Assembly (NCBI RefSeq): GCF_900182905.1
Contig: NZ_FXUF01000004.1
Location: 1 to 64,000, forward strand
Reading direction: 5' to 3'
Length of the DNA: 64,000 nucleotides
Source of the DNA: Anoxynatronum buryatiense
Lineage (GTDB): Bacteria; Bacillota; Clostridia; Peptostreptococcales; Tindalliaceae
Shown piece by piece: positions 43,271-51,894 of this stretch. The position numbers were made by a program, and so were the translations under genes. How positions within the stretch are numbered: position 1 is the stretch's first letter; every line of letters starts with the position of its first letter. The notes under the pieces were generated by a model. The model did no database searches and was not told where the DNA came from. It saw nothing but the letters and a program-made list of their open reading frames with translations.

Positions 43271-44848
43271 ATGCAGTTTCATGACAAACTGGACTTTCTC
43301 ATGAATCTCACCAACGTGAGTAACAGCGCCCTGGCGCGGCATACCCTGCTGGATGCTTCATATATCAGCCGGCTGCGCCGGGGTGCCCGTAAACCCGCCC
43401 AGCAGGAAAACTACCTGCTGACCATGGCGGGTTATTTTGCTGCCCACTGTGCAGCTGTGTATCAACAGGAGGCCCTGGCAAAGGCCATGGAACAGCCCCT
43501 GGCCCAGATGGGTGACAAAGCATTGCTGACAGACATGATCCATCAATGGCTGCAAACCGGAAGCCCGGAAGCGGCAGACCCGGTGGCGGGATTTTTGGAA
43601 GGGTTTTCCAGCTTTCGCTTTAAAAAACCTCCCGGCTCAGAAGTCATCACAGCCAAAGAGGGGGAGGGGGGATTGTCGGCAAGGGCCCGTGACACCGTCG
43701 ATCCAAAGACCGGCACACAGCTTTTTTATGACACTGAAGGAAAGCGGGAAGCGGTGCTGGCCTTTCTCGATCTGGTGTTGGCCCGGGAAACGCCCCAAAC
43801 ACTGCTGTTGTTCAGTGACGAAAACCTGGACTGGCTGAAAGATCAGCCCACCTTCACCGCCCGTTGGGCCCAGCGGTTGGCACAGGTGGTGCTGAAGGGC
43901 AATCGGATCAAAATCATTCACACCATCAGCCGGGACATCGACGAGATGCTGTCAGCCATCGGCGAGTGGCTGCCCATTTACATGACCGGAGCCATTGAGC
44001 CTTACTACTATCCCCGGATTCGGGACGGCATTTTCCGCCGCACCCTCTTTATTGCTCCTGGAACAGCGGCGGTTTGTGCCACTTCGGTGGGGGAGGGTAC
44101 CAGGGGAGCTGTGAATTTTCTGGTGAGGGAACCCCAGGCAGTGGCAGGCCTTGTGGCGGAGTTTCAGGGCTATGCAGCGCTGTGCCGTCCGCTGATGCGG
44201 ATTTTCACACCGGGGTCAGGGGATGCTTATGTGGCCACCCTTACCGAGTTCGAAGCCGAAGCCGCCCATGCCATGATCAAAACCGACACCCTCTCCCTGA
44301 CCACCATGCCCCAGGAGGTGGCAGCTTTGATCTGCACCCGGCTGGCCCTTCCCGAAAGGGAAAAGCTGCTGGCAGATCATGCCATGAGAACCCGTCACTT
44401 CAGCCGTCAGCTGGAAACCAACACCTTTCATGAGCTCATCAACCTGCCCCGGGTGGAAGACCTGTCGGCGGGAAAAATCCGCATTGGTGCCATCGACCTC
44501 ACCGGCGGCCTGGAGGCTTTCTACACCCCTGAAGAGTACCGGCTGCACCTGATGCAGATCATTGAACTGCTGAACACCCATGAACGGTATCATGTCTCTT
44601 TGGGATACCAGCGCCGGGCGGGGGGATACACCCTCTACGCCCGGGAGGATGTGGGGGTACTGGTGATGAAGCCCTCTCAGCCACCGGCGGTGTTTGCCAT
44701 CAACGAAGGCCAGATGACGGCTTCTTTCTGGGACTACCTGATGCATGAAGCCCTTCGGGCCGACGAGCCCCATACCCAGCGCCGGCAAGTGGTGGAAGCT
44801 TTGAAAACCATGATTCGCCAGATCGAATCTTCACCAGCCAACCGGTAA
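43271..44848 (+). CDS. unidentified protein with N-terminal helix-turn-helix
   Basis: I do not recognise this 525-residue protein as a named family. Its first about 60 residues look like an XRE/Cro-type helix-turn-helix (SNSALARHTLLDASYISRLRRGARKPA). The remaining about 450 residues are mixed alpha/beta with no membrane helix or clear catalytic motif. Conspicuous segments are LLLFSDENLDWLKD, IKIIHTISRDIDEML and LPIYMTGAIEPYYYP. A sensory or effector domain fused to a DNA-binding domain is the likely architecture. AAAAGGGGGCTGGCAG precedes the ATG. Its last 149 bp overlap the converging Lgt-like gene. Confidence 0.75.
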   Translation: MQFHDKLDFLMNLTNVSNSALARHTLLDASYISRLRRGARKPAQQENYLLTMAGYFAAHCAAVYQQEALAKAMEQPLAQMGDKALLTDMIHQWLQTGSPEAADPVAGFLEGFSSFRFKKPPGSEVITAKEGEGGLSARARDTVDPKTGTQLFYDTEGKREAVLAFLDLVLARETPQTLLLFSDENLDWLKDQPTFTARWAQRLAQVVLKGNRIKIIHTISRDIDEMLSAIGEWLPIYMTGAIEPYYYPRIRDGIFRRTLFIAPGTAAVCATSVGEGTRGAVNFLVREPQAVAGLVAEFQGYAALCRPLMRIFTPGSGDAYVATLTEFEAEAAHAMIKTDTLSLTTMPQEVAALICTRLALPEREKLLADHAMRTRHFSRQLETNTFHELINLPRVEDLSAGKIRIGAIDLTGGLEAFYTPEEYRLHLMQIIELLNTHERYHVSLGYQRRAGGYTLYAREDVGVLVMKPSQPPAVFAINEGQMTASFWDYLMHEALRADEPHTQRRQVVEALKTMIRQIESSPANR

Positions 44849-45683
44849 AGAGCAGCAGACAAAGGCCGTAAACCACTGGGCCCCGTAATAGGTTGGAAAG
44901 ACTGCTGGCTGTGGGAAAATCCCGAAAAAAGAACACCACCAGACGTCCTCCGGAGAAAAGCAGCCCAAAAAGGGCGGTGGCAAAACCGGAACCGGCAGGA
45001 TGCCGGCGCTGGCATCGCCAGGCGGCACCCGAAGCCAGCAGGGCGGCCCCCATCTCGTAAAGCTGAGTGGGGTGGCGCATGACGGCAGGGGCTCCCAGCA
45101 GACCGGCGGTGACGGCATTAAACCCCACCAGCCGGGTGACCGGATTGGGATTGGCCAGCGGAAAGTGCATGCCCCAGGGCATCTGGGTGGGAAGACCGAA
45201 GCAGCAACCGTTGAAGAAACATCCCAGGCGCATGATGGCAATGGCAATGCCCACATGCACCACCAGAGAATCTGTCAGGGCAGGAAGAGAAAACCCCCAG
45301 CGCCGGCTCCAGTGAAACCACAACAAGAGCACGGCCGTCAGACCGCCGTGAAGGCTGAAATTTCGCAGCTTCAACTCCACCAGCCGGGCAGGGGCTGCCA
45401 TTACCTGGGGCAGATACAGGAGGGCATAAAGAAGCCGTGCCCCTGCAAAAAAGGCGGCAATGCTGAGAAAACAGACGGCCATCAGCTGACTGGTGGTAAA
45501 GCCGGTGAAGATTGACAGAGGCACCAGACCATGAAGCCCCACAGCCTGGCGGCGGGATTCCCGCCGCCATTGCCATGCCACCGCCATCAGCAGGTACAGG
45601 GCTGCCAGCATGCCGAAAAAACGGTAGGCCGGCACAGGGACAGTCTGATTCATCCATTTCATGTAAAACAGTATGGGACGCAT
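44700..45683 (-). CDS. Lgt-family diacylglyceryl transferase paralogue
   Basis: The 327-residue polytopic protein carries Lgt features: HGGLTAVLLL, RLGCFFNGCCFG, PWGMHFP, and HPTQLYE. Lgt attaches diacylglycerol to the lipobox Cys of prolipoproteins. Several usual core residues (for example the long HGG/RxGNFxN block) are altered: RLGCFFNGCCFGLPT replaces the Lgt signature RxGNFxNxE. That is typical of a diverged subgroup rather than canonical Lgt, so substrate use is uncertain. The likely start (45683) lies 9 bp after GGGAG. The 3' end overlaps the unidentified HTH gene on the other strand by 149 bp. Confidence 0.8.
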   Translation of the reverse strand: MRPILFYMKWMNQTVPVPAYRFFGMLAALYLLMAVAWQWRRESRRQAVGLHGLVPLSIFTGFTTSQLMAVCFLSIAAFFAGARLLYALLYLPQVMAAPARLVELKLRNFSLHGGLTAVLLLWFHWSRRWGFSLPALTDSLVVHVGIAIAIMRLGCFFNGCCFGLPTQMPWGMHFPLANPNPVTRLVGFNAVTAGLLGAPAVMRHPTQLYEMGAALLASGAAWRCQRRHPAGSGFATALFGLLFSGGRLVVFFFRDFPTASSLSNLLRGPVVYGLCLLLFTGWLVKIRSGESWFSKLPPLAGAGYGARRPEGLHASGSPRKKPSSGLR

Positions 45684-45821
45684 CGCCATCATCTCCCGGT
45701 GGGGCTGCCAGATTAATGAGGCTGCCTGATTGCCGTGCCTCAATGCTTGCGGGTAATGTCAAATTTCAGAGGTTTGCCTGGTTACATCTTCTGATGGCGG
45801 TGCCTCTTGGCCGATAGCTTT

Positions 45822-45901
45822 ATTCAAAGAAGTTCGATTCCAACGATGCTCGATTCCAAAGAAGCTTGATACCAAAGGGGCTTGATACCAAAGAGGTTGC
45901 C
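45822..45901. repeat. 16-bp tandem repeat
   Basis: Five in-register units of 16 bp (attcaaagaagttcga, ttccaacgatgctcga, ttccaaagaagcttga, taccaaaggggcttga, taccaaagaggttgcc) end directly at the stop codon of the lipoprotein gene at 45906. Confidence 0.85.
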
Positions 45902-45905
45902 TGTC

Positions 45906-48152
45906 CTACTGTTTGCTGACTTCCCAGGTGCCGGTGAGCATGTTGTCGGTTCCCACATAGTCCCGGTACTCTGCTTCGTTGGTGTATAATCGCAGGTTCC
46001 CGGAGATCGTGCCACCGGGAGCAATGGTGCCCTCGTAAGACCAGTGGCCGACACCATCTTCAAGGGTGTGGGTCAGGGTGAGCTTGTCTTTGTCGGTGCG
46101 CACCTGGAAGGTGGTGGGGCCGCTGATGTCTTCACAGCCCATACTGGGCAGGGCGCTGGCAAAATCGGCGGTGAGAACCGCAGTGTAACTGTTTTCACCC
46201 GATCCCGGGGAGATTTCCACTCGCAGGGGTACCACGGTGCCCTTGACAGTGTCCAGGTTGTCGATGGCCTCTCGCACACTGGCCTGCACATCCGCCTCCC
46301 ACAGATTAATTTCTTCACACATCTCCTCATTAGGACCTGAGTACTCCGGTACTGATCCAGGATCATCCACTGCCTGCTGAAGGGCTTTTTTCATGGGCAC
46401 ATCGGTGATCACCAGTTCCCCCACATAGGTGCCCGGCTCCAGCTTCAGGGTAATGTAGCCGAATTCCAGCAGTTTTTTCTGGTAGGCTTCCTCCCCTTCC
46501 ACATACCGGGTGCTGATGAGCTCTGCCAGATGGGGCACCAGCAGTTCATTTTCCTTTAACTCTCCAATGTTGTCCAGCCCCCGGCTCTGGTCATGCAGGT
46601 CACCCCGGCGAATCACCAGGTCATATCGGCCCGTCTCCCGCATAATGCGTTCCATCTGCCCATGAAGCCGGTGGAGCATTTGTTCCACGGGGGTGTCATA
46701 GGGGTACCAGCTGCTGCCCTCCCTTAATAACCCCCATTCTTCAAACTGACGTATGATCTCCCGCTGGTCTTCTTCCAGCTGGCGCAGTTCTTCCTCCTGT
46801 TTGGAACGCTTCTCAAACTGATCTTTCAGCTTGGCTTTCACATCTGCCAAAATTTGCTGTCGCTGTTGGGCGGTGATGTCACCGGTGCTGATGCCCCGGG
46901 CTTTGGCATACCGATCCACTGCCTCCAGCTCCAGCTGGCGGCTGACACCCCGCATCTGACTGTAGAGAGATTCGAAATCGCCGGCATCCACGTTATATCC
47001 CCAGGGGGAACGGCTTTGGGCGCCATTGATATAAATCTGATAAGCCTTTTCCACCTCGTCGTTTTTCCAGTTGCTGATACGGGTGTCCACCATATCGATC
47101 CACACCTTGGCCACCCTGTAAACCGGTGAAGATTCGGCAATGGCTTCGGCAATTTTCATGCCCGCCCCGCTGTAGTCCCCTTCCCACAGGTGTCCGGCGG
47201 CAGCGGCAGCAGTGCCGGCCTGACCAAAGAGAGTTTCCAGGGTGCCCGACTCCAGGCTGCTGGCCAGGGTACCCCCCAGTTTATCGGCCACACTCCCCAC
47301 CAGGCCCTCGTAATCTCCGTCCTTTAGCTGAAGGGCCATTTTGCCGTAATCAAGGGCATCCGACTCAATTTCACCGATGACAGCATCGGCAATTTTCATG
47401 ATTTCAGACTCGTTGGTGGCATTAAACTGCTGAATCATAATCTCCCGGATCATTTCCCGGGTCACATTTTCCACTTCATTGCCCATTTGCTGGGCACCCC
47501 AGGCATCCAGCGCCTTTTCTTTGGCAAACTGCTCCACGCGTTCTTCCCGGGTGAGCTTGGCAGGAGCAAAGAGCCAGTTGTGATACGTGTTAAAGAGCAG
47601 GTAGCCATCGGTTTCATTGACCTCCACCAGATCCACATAGGTCCAGCCAAAGGTTTCGTCAAAATGGCCCCCCCTGAAACCGCCGGTTTCCTGAAGGTCC
47701 GTCAGCTGCTGGGCATCCACCTTCAGCTTCACGGTCATGGGAAGATCTGAACGCAACTGGTCACCCTCAATGCGAAAGGCGGCGGGAACCCCGGCAGGGT
47801 CCATGGCGGCTCGGTTGTAACGAACCCCTTCTTCCGGCTGTGACAGAGTGAGGGTCACTGCCGATTCAAAGGCGCCCTCCGGCACACTGATTTCAATGCC
47901 ATGGGTGGCAAAGTTCCCCAGGGTAACCGGTGAACCGTCGTAAGTGAGTTCAATGGGTTCAGGGATGGTGCGGTCAAACTGCCAGGTGTCGGGAAGGGCA
48001 GTGGCAGACGGTGTGGTGGATGCACTGCCCGATGCTGCCGGCGGTGTGCCGCCGGCGTTTTCGCCGCCCCCGCCACAGGCGGTGAGCAGCAGACACAGAA
48101 TGAGTGGGATGATTATGTTGCTTCTTCTTTTCATGGGAAATACCGTTAACAT
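45906..48152 (-). CDS. large lipoprotein of unknown function
   Basis: The 748-residue protein has a lipoprotein signal (CLLLTACGGGG), a Ser/Thr/Pro-rich tether, then a beta-rich region with ITLGNFATHGIEISVPEGAF-like sequence resembling a ZU5-type fold (about 70-170). A long helical body (about 190-520) includes a charged coiled coil, and a C-terminal beta-rich domain ends with a calycin-like run (GTIAPGGTISGNLRLYTNE). I cannot assign a function. It is anchored on the outer face of the membrane. AAAGGAG lies before the ATG at 48152; a frame starting 57 bp earlier has no site. Confidence 0.72.
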   Translation of the reverse strand: MLTVFPMKRRSNIIIPLILCLLLTACGGGGENAGGTPPAASGSASTTPSATALPDTWQFDRTIPEPIELTYDGSPVTLGNFATHGIEISVPEGAFESAVTLTLSQPEEGVRYNRAAMDPAGVPAAFRIEGDQLRSDLPMTVKLKVDAQQLTDLQETGGFRGGHFDETFGWTYVDLVEVNETDGYLLFNTYHNWLFAPAKLTREERVEQFAKEKALDAWGAQQMGNEVENVTREMIREIMIQQFNATNESEIMKIADAVIGEIESDALDYGKMALQLKDGDYEGLVGSVADKLGGTLASSLESGTLETLFGQAGTAAAAAGHLWEGDYSGAGMKIAEAIAESSPVYRVAKVWIDMVDTRISNWKNDEVEKAYQIYINGAQSRSPWGYNVDAGDFESLYSQMRGVSRQLELEAVDRYAKARGISTGDITAQQRQQILADVKAKLKDQFEKRSKQEEELRQLEEDQREIIRQFEEWGLLREGSSWYPYDTPVEQMLHRLHGQMERIMRETGRYDLVIRRGDLHDQSRGLDNIGELKENELLVPHLAELISTRYVEGEEAYQKKLLEFGYITLKLEPGTYVGELVITDVPMKKALQQAVDDPGSVPEYSGPNEEMCEEINLWEADVQASVREAIDNLDTVKGTVVPLRVEISPGSGENSYTAVLTADFASALPSMGCEDISGPTTFQVRTDKDKLTLTHTLEDGVGHWSYEGTIAPGGTISGNLRLYTNEAEYRDYVGTDNMLTGTWEVSKQ

Positions 48153-48198
48153 GGAAGCTACTCCTTTCGATGATAGCAGTTGGTATTCAGAAGGTGTT

Positions 48199-48240
48199 TC
48201 AAATGGCATTGCAAATGATGTTGCAGATGATGTTGCAGAG
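48199..48240. repeat. 12-bp tandem repeat upstream of the lipoprotein gene
   Basis: Units tcaaatggcatt, gcaaatgatgtt, gcagatgatgtt and a partial gcagag lie about 47 bp before the lipoprotein start, so repeats bracket this gene on both sides with different unit lengths. Confidence 0.8.
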
Positions 48241-48266
48241 AGACAGTTCAGATGAACGGCAGCAGT

Positions 48267-48575
48267 TTATTCAAGGGTTTCGATTTTTAGAGAAAGAGTT
48301 CCAAAAGAACGGAACTCTTTTTTAATTTCCTCCTGTGGAATACCCGGAGGAAAAAGAAGAGAATGGGTTTGCTGACGCGTGAACAAGTCGCAGGCCGCAT
48401 GATGTTGATGGACAGACAGCACCACCGCTTCCAACTCATCCCGAAGAATCAGAAAGCGCATCTGAAAGGGAGCCTGGCAGGGAAGCAGCAATAGCTGCCC
48501 CCGTCGGGAATCAATGATCAGGTAGCAGGGAGTGGTTTCAAAAAAACCGGAGCGGTGTCGGACGGTATAGATCAA
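48267..48575 (-). CDS. hypothetical 102-residue protein
   Basis: A minus-strand frame starting at TTG 48575, about 9 bp after AAAGGGG, encodes 102 residues with no recognised domain (IYTVRHRSGFF, LLLLPCQAPFQMRF). A longer in-frame extension runs through the rpsF promoter and coding sequence and is rejected. Immediately upstream lies a direct repeat GAAAGTGTCATTT that could be its operator. Reality of the gene is moderately supported by the ribosome site and the intergenic gap. Confidence 0.5.
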   Translation of the reverse strand: MIYTVRHRSGFFETTPCYLIIDSRRGQLLLLPCQAPFQMRFLILRDELEAVVLSVHQHHAACDLFTRQQTHSLLFPPGIPQEEIKKEFRSFGTLSLKIETLE

Positions 48576-48608
48576 TGAGAAACACCCCTTTCGTAACGAT
48601 GGGTCGGA

Positions 48609-48639
48609 AAATGACACTTTCGGCGCAAATGACACTTTC
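48609..48639. repeat. 18-bp-spaced direct repeat, candidate operator
   Basis: aaatgacactttc occurs at 48609-48621 and 48627-48639. On the minus strand it follows a TATACT box and precedes the small gene at 48575. It may be an operator of two direct sites. Confidence 0.55.
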
Positions 48640-48749
48640 AGTATAGCAGGAAGCCTTGCAAAAAAACGTTGTTTGCAGCCTTTGTCAATGACAATAGCTG
48701 ACACGGTTTGTGACAAAAATAAGTCCCCATGGTTTTTATGGTTTTGTGC

Positions 48750-48778
48750 TTGTCTTTCTGAGAAGTCCATGCTATAAT
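48750..48778 (+). promoter_or_regulatory. promoter of the rpsF-ssb-rpsR operon
   Basis: TTGTCT (48750-48755) and TATAAT (48773-48778) are separated by 17 bp, a standard housekeeping promoter. The start point would be near 48786, giving a leader of about 90 bases. Confidence 0.75.
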
Positions 48779-48824
48779 TACATGTTGTGTAGAGAAACAA
48801 TAACTGAATCACTGAGAATAACTT

Positions 48825-48861
48825 CTCTGCCCTGCGTAAAGCAGGGCCGTTTAGTCCAGAG
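48825..48861 (+). promoter_or_regulatory. S6:S18-type ribosomal leader
   Basis: The leader folds with an outer stem ctctg/cagag (48825-48829 and 48857-48861) and an inner stem ccctgc/gcaggg with a gtaaa loop, leaving ccgtttagtc unpaired on the 3' side. This agrees with the conserved S6:S18-binding leader of rpsF operons, which lets the S6:S18 pair repress its own translation. Confidence 0.7.
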
Positions 48862-48876
48862 GGAGGTGAAATGACG

Positions 48877-49161
48877 ATGAACAAGTACGAATTAATGTAC
48901 ATTCTGAACCCCAATACTGAAGAATCACAACGTGAAGCTCTCTTGGAGAAGTTCAAAGGCATTATTGATGCCGACGGTACCGTTGACTCTGTTGAGCAAT
49001 GGGGCCTGCGGAAGCTTGCCTATGAAATTCAGAAGGAAAAAGAGGGCTTTTATGTATTGGTCAATTTCCAGGCTGGCCCAGACCTGAACAAGGAGCTGGA
49101 TCGTAACCTGAAAATTGCCGATGAAGTGGTTCGCCACATGATCGTAAAAATCGAAGAATAG
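48877..49161 (+). CDS. rpsF: 30S ribosomal protein S6
   Basis: The 94-residue protein matches S6 throughout (YELMYILNP, DGTVDSVEQWGLRKLAYEI, EGFYVLVNF). S6 binds 16S rRNA with S18 in the small-subunit platform. The start at 48877 lies 9 bp after GGAGGTG; an in-frame ATG 6 bp upstream is too close. First gene of rpsF-ssb-rpsR. Confidence 0.97.
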   Translation: MNKYELMYILNPNTEESQREALLEKFKGIIDADGTVDSVEQWGLRKLAYEIQKEKEGFYVLVNFQAGPDLNKELDRNLKIADEVVRHMIVKIEE

Positions 49162-49173
49162 GGTGGTGTGAGG

Positions 49174-49647
49174 ATGAATACCGTCATTTTGATCGGAAGA
49201 CTGACCAAAGACCCTGAACTGAGATTTACCGGCACAGGCAAGGCGGTGGCCACCTTCACCGTAGCGGTGAACCGTAGTTTCGGAAAAGACAGCGAAGCAG
49301 ACTTTATTCCCGTTGTTGTATGGGAAAAGCAGGCGGAAAACTGCGCCAACTACCTTGCAAAAGGCCGGGAAGTAGGCATTCAGGGCCGTATGCAGACCCG
49401 TTCTTACGAAACACAGAATGGTGAAAAACGCTATGTGACCGAAGTGGTTGCCAATACCGTTGAATTCATCGGTGGTGGCAGCGGAGGCGGCGGAAGATCC
49501 GGCGGCGACTATCAACAGCCTTCACGACCCCAGCCACCACAACGAAACACACAGCAACAGCAACAGTCCGATGGGGGATTTAACCCTGATGACATAGACC
49601 TGACAGAATTTGAAACCATGGAAGACGACGATGACCTGCCCTTCTAA
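49174..49647 (+). CDS. ssb: single-stranded DNA-binding protein
   Basis: The 157-residue protein has an OB fold ([16 protein letters not shown], to about residue 105) followed by a Gly/Gln/Pro-rich linker and the acidic tip DDDLPF that recruits repair and replication proteins. It is the usual middle gene between rpsF and rpsR in Bacillota. Confidence 0.97.
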   Translation: MNTVILIGRLTKDPELRFTGTGKAVATFTVAVNRSFGKDSEADFIPVVVWEKQAENCANYLAKGREVGIQGRMQTRSYETQNGEKRYVTEVVANTVEFIGGGSGGGGRSGGDYQQPSRPQPPQRNTQQQQQSDGGFNPDDIDLTEFETMEDDDDLPF

Positions 49648-49733
49648 GGTGGGAAGCCGTATTTTGTGGGTAGGCATCATTTCATAGCACTGCAAGAATC
49701 AAGTATCACATGAATGAAGGAGGGAAGATTCCC

Positions 49734-49964
49734 ATGATGAACCGAAGAAAACGCAAATCCCGTAAAAAAATCTGTACTTTTTGTGCCGATAAAAAAGCGG
49801 TGATTGATTACAAAGAAATTGGCCGTCTGAAAAAATACCTCACTGAGCGCGGTAAGATTCTACCCCGTCGAATCACCGGCAACTGCGCCATTCACCAGCG
49901 CGACGTGACACAGGCTATCAAGCGTTCCAGACATATGGCTTTGCTGCCTTACACAGTTGAATAG
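49734..49964 (+). CDS. rpsR: 30S ribosomal protein S18
   Basis: The 76-residue basic protein matches S18 ([43 protein letters not shown]). It retains CTFC near the N-terminus, and a [11 protein letters not shown] zinc-ribbon-like start, but the later cysteine NCAIHQRD gives only a partial set. AAGGAGGG lies 9 bp before the ATG at 49734. Confidence 0.97.
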   Translation: MMNRRKRKSRKKICTFCADKKAVIDYKEIGRLKKYLTERGKILPRRITGNCAIHQRDVTQAIKRSRHMALLPYTVE

Positions 49965-50064
49965 TATTCTGTGGATAGTCTGGCGGGTAACCTTCAGGCT
50001 ATTTTTGCCTGTGGCCGTGAAGCAGGCAGTGTGATCACCACCACTAAGGCAAAGGAGTGTCCCC

Positions 50065-51825
50065 ATGAAAAAAAAGGGAACCCCCTGCAGCAAACCGACA
50101 TGGCTGGCAGTGCTGGCCGTGATGTTATGGATGCTGCCGGCAACAATGCCGGTATCGGCTGAGACAACTTTGCCCCGCATCATCAAAAATGGCGAACCGG
50201 TGCAACATCAACAGGAACAGCAGGATGACCAGTGGTATCACTGGGAAGATGTGCAGCAACTGAAACAAGCAGCACCCGGGTGGATGACCTTCATCAACCA
50301 CTCACAGGGATATGAGCTTGAGGTTCCCGACACCTGGGAAGCAGACATGTCCCTTTCAGCGGTGAGAGCCGTACTGGAAGACGCTGAAACCCGGCTGGAA
50401 ATCTACTACGATAACTTCAACAGAACCGTTCATTCTGCTTCCAGTTACATTGCCTACAGCCGCGGTTTTCTGGACAACCGGCTCGACCACCAGATGGAAA
50501 GCCGTGAAACCATCAGCGTGAACGGCATGACAGTTGATTTTCTCCAATGGCGGCGCACCCCGATGGCGGCCATGGAGGCCGACAGGCCCTATTACGCCAA
50601 GGCGGTTTATGTGAAAAACAGCCGGGAGGTTTACACCCTGCTGTTCAAATCCACCAGGCCCCTGGAGAATCACCGGGAGATCATCGAAAGTTTCCGGCTT
50701 ACGGAAACAACGGCAACCCCGGGACTGCACGTGAACTACAAGCCGGTGGAAAGAGAGTGGAATGAGGGGACCCAGCGGTTTTATGACCACTACTTCATCA
50801 ACAATGAAGAAATGGCCTGGGGCATCTTTGAATCATCAGCTCCCCGCAACTTTTCGCCCCTGACCCAGCTGGAAAATCAGCTGGACCATCAGTTCCGTTT
50901 TCTCCTGCTCTACAAAAATCTGGGAAGCGAGTTTCCAAGGCAGGAACTGATCAATGCCCGGGAGCGGGACCGCCATGTGGTGCTTACCCTGCAAACCGAG
51001 TATCTGGATAAATCCCTGAACAACCGCAGTTTGTATGCGCTGTTGGAAGGGGAACATGATCATCTGCTGGCAGCCTTTGCCCAGGGACTGAAAGACTTCG
51101 GCGACCCGGTGCTTTTTCGCCTGAACAACGAAATGAACGGCGACTGGTGCTCGTATTCGGCCTACTGGTCGTCCATGGACACTGAGGTGTACTTGGCGTC
51201 CTGGCGGTATGTGTATGAGTACTTTGAAAAAGCCGGTGTCAACAATGTCATTTGGGTCTGGAACCCTCACGACGACTCTTTTCCGGGCTTTGCCTGGAAC
51301 CATTACCTGACTTACTATCCGGGGGATGACTATGTGGATCTCATCGGCCTGACAGGTTATAACCCGGGCACCTATTTTCCGGGAGAACCCTGGCGGCCCT
51401 TCCATGAAATTTATCCGCCCCTGTATGATGAATACATGCGATTGTTCCAACACCCCTTTATCATCACCGAATTTGGCAGCAACTCCCATGGTGGCGACAA
51501 AACCCAGTGGATTCACGCCATGTTCTACCACATGCCCCGATTTGAAAATATTCGTGTGGCCATCTGGTGGAACGGCATCGACTGGGATGCAGCAGGAAAC
51601 CCCGGCCGCATCTACAAACTGGATGAAGCACCGGAGTACGTGGCGGCCTTCCGAGAGGGCCTGAGCCGTTACAAAACACCCCCGCTGCCGCCGATACCGG
51701 GAGAAGCAGCAGATGATGAAACAGATAGTGAAACAGATGAGGAAGGAACAACTGGTGGCGCCGATTCAGAAGATGCTGAGGCAGCTGATGAAGAGGACGA
51801 AACCGGTGACACCGAATCAGAATAA
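50065..51825 (+). CDS. secreted GH26-like glycoside hydrolase
   Basis: The 586-residue protein has a signal peptide (to about VSAE, residue 33), an N-terminal domain (about 60-215) of uncertain type, and a GH26-like barrel (about 230-545). The acid/base Glu is in RLNNEMNGDW and the nucleophile Glu in IITEFGSNS. GH26 enzymes are mainly beta-mannanases and related glycanases. The C-terminal about 40 residues are extremely acidic (DDETDSETDEEGTTGG and onward) and disordered. It lies between rpsR and the L25 gene as an unexpected insertion in a ribosomal neighbourhood. AAAGGAG precedes the ATG. Confidence 0.85.
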   Translation: MKKKGTPCSKPTWLAVLAVMLWMLPATMPVSAETTLPRIIKNGEPVQHQQEQQDDQWYHWEDVQQLKQAAPGWMTFINHSQGYELEVPDTWEADMSLSAVRAVLEDAETRLEIYYDNFNRTVHSASSYIAYSRGFLDNRLDHQMESRETISVNGMTVDFLQWRRTPMAAMEADRPYYAKAVYVKNSREVYTLLFKSTRPLENHREIIESFRLTETTATPGLHVNYKPVEREWNEGTQRFYDHYFINNEEMAWGIFESSAPRNFSPLTQLENQLDHQFRFLLLYKNLGSEFPRQELINARERDRHVVLTLQTEYLDKSLNNRSLYALLEGEHDHLLAAFAQGLKDFGDPVLFRLNNEMNGDWCSYSAYWSSMDTEVYLASWRYVYEYFEKAGVNNVIWVWNPHDDSFPGFAWNHYLTYYPGDDYVDLIGLTGYNPGTYFPGEPWRPFHEIYPPLYDEYMRLFQHPFIITEFGSNSHGGDKTQWIHAMFYHMPRFENIRVAIWWNGIDWDAAGNPGRIYKLDEAPEYVAAFREGLSRYKTPPLPPIPGEAADDETDSETDEEGTTGGADSEDAEAADEEDETGDTESE

Positions 51826-51894
51826 AGAGCGGTTGCTTCACGGCAATCACCATTTAAATGAAAATTCCTGAAAACAGGAAAGGAGAGTGAACCC

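Noticed and set aside
48576-48962. Upstream half of a 231-residue minus-strand frame
   Set aside because: It covers the rpsF promoter, leader and coding start; only the part from TTG 48575 has a ribosome site.
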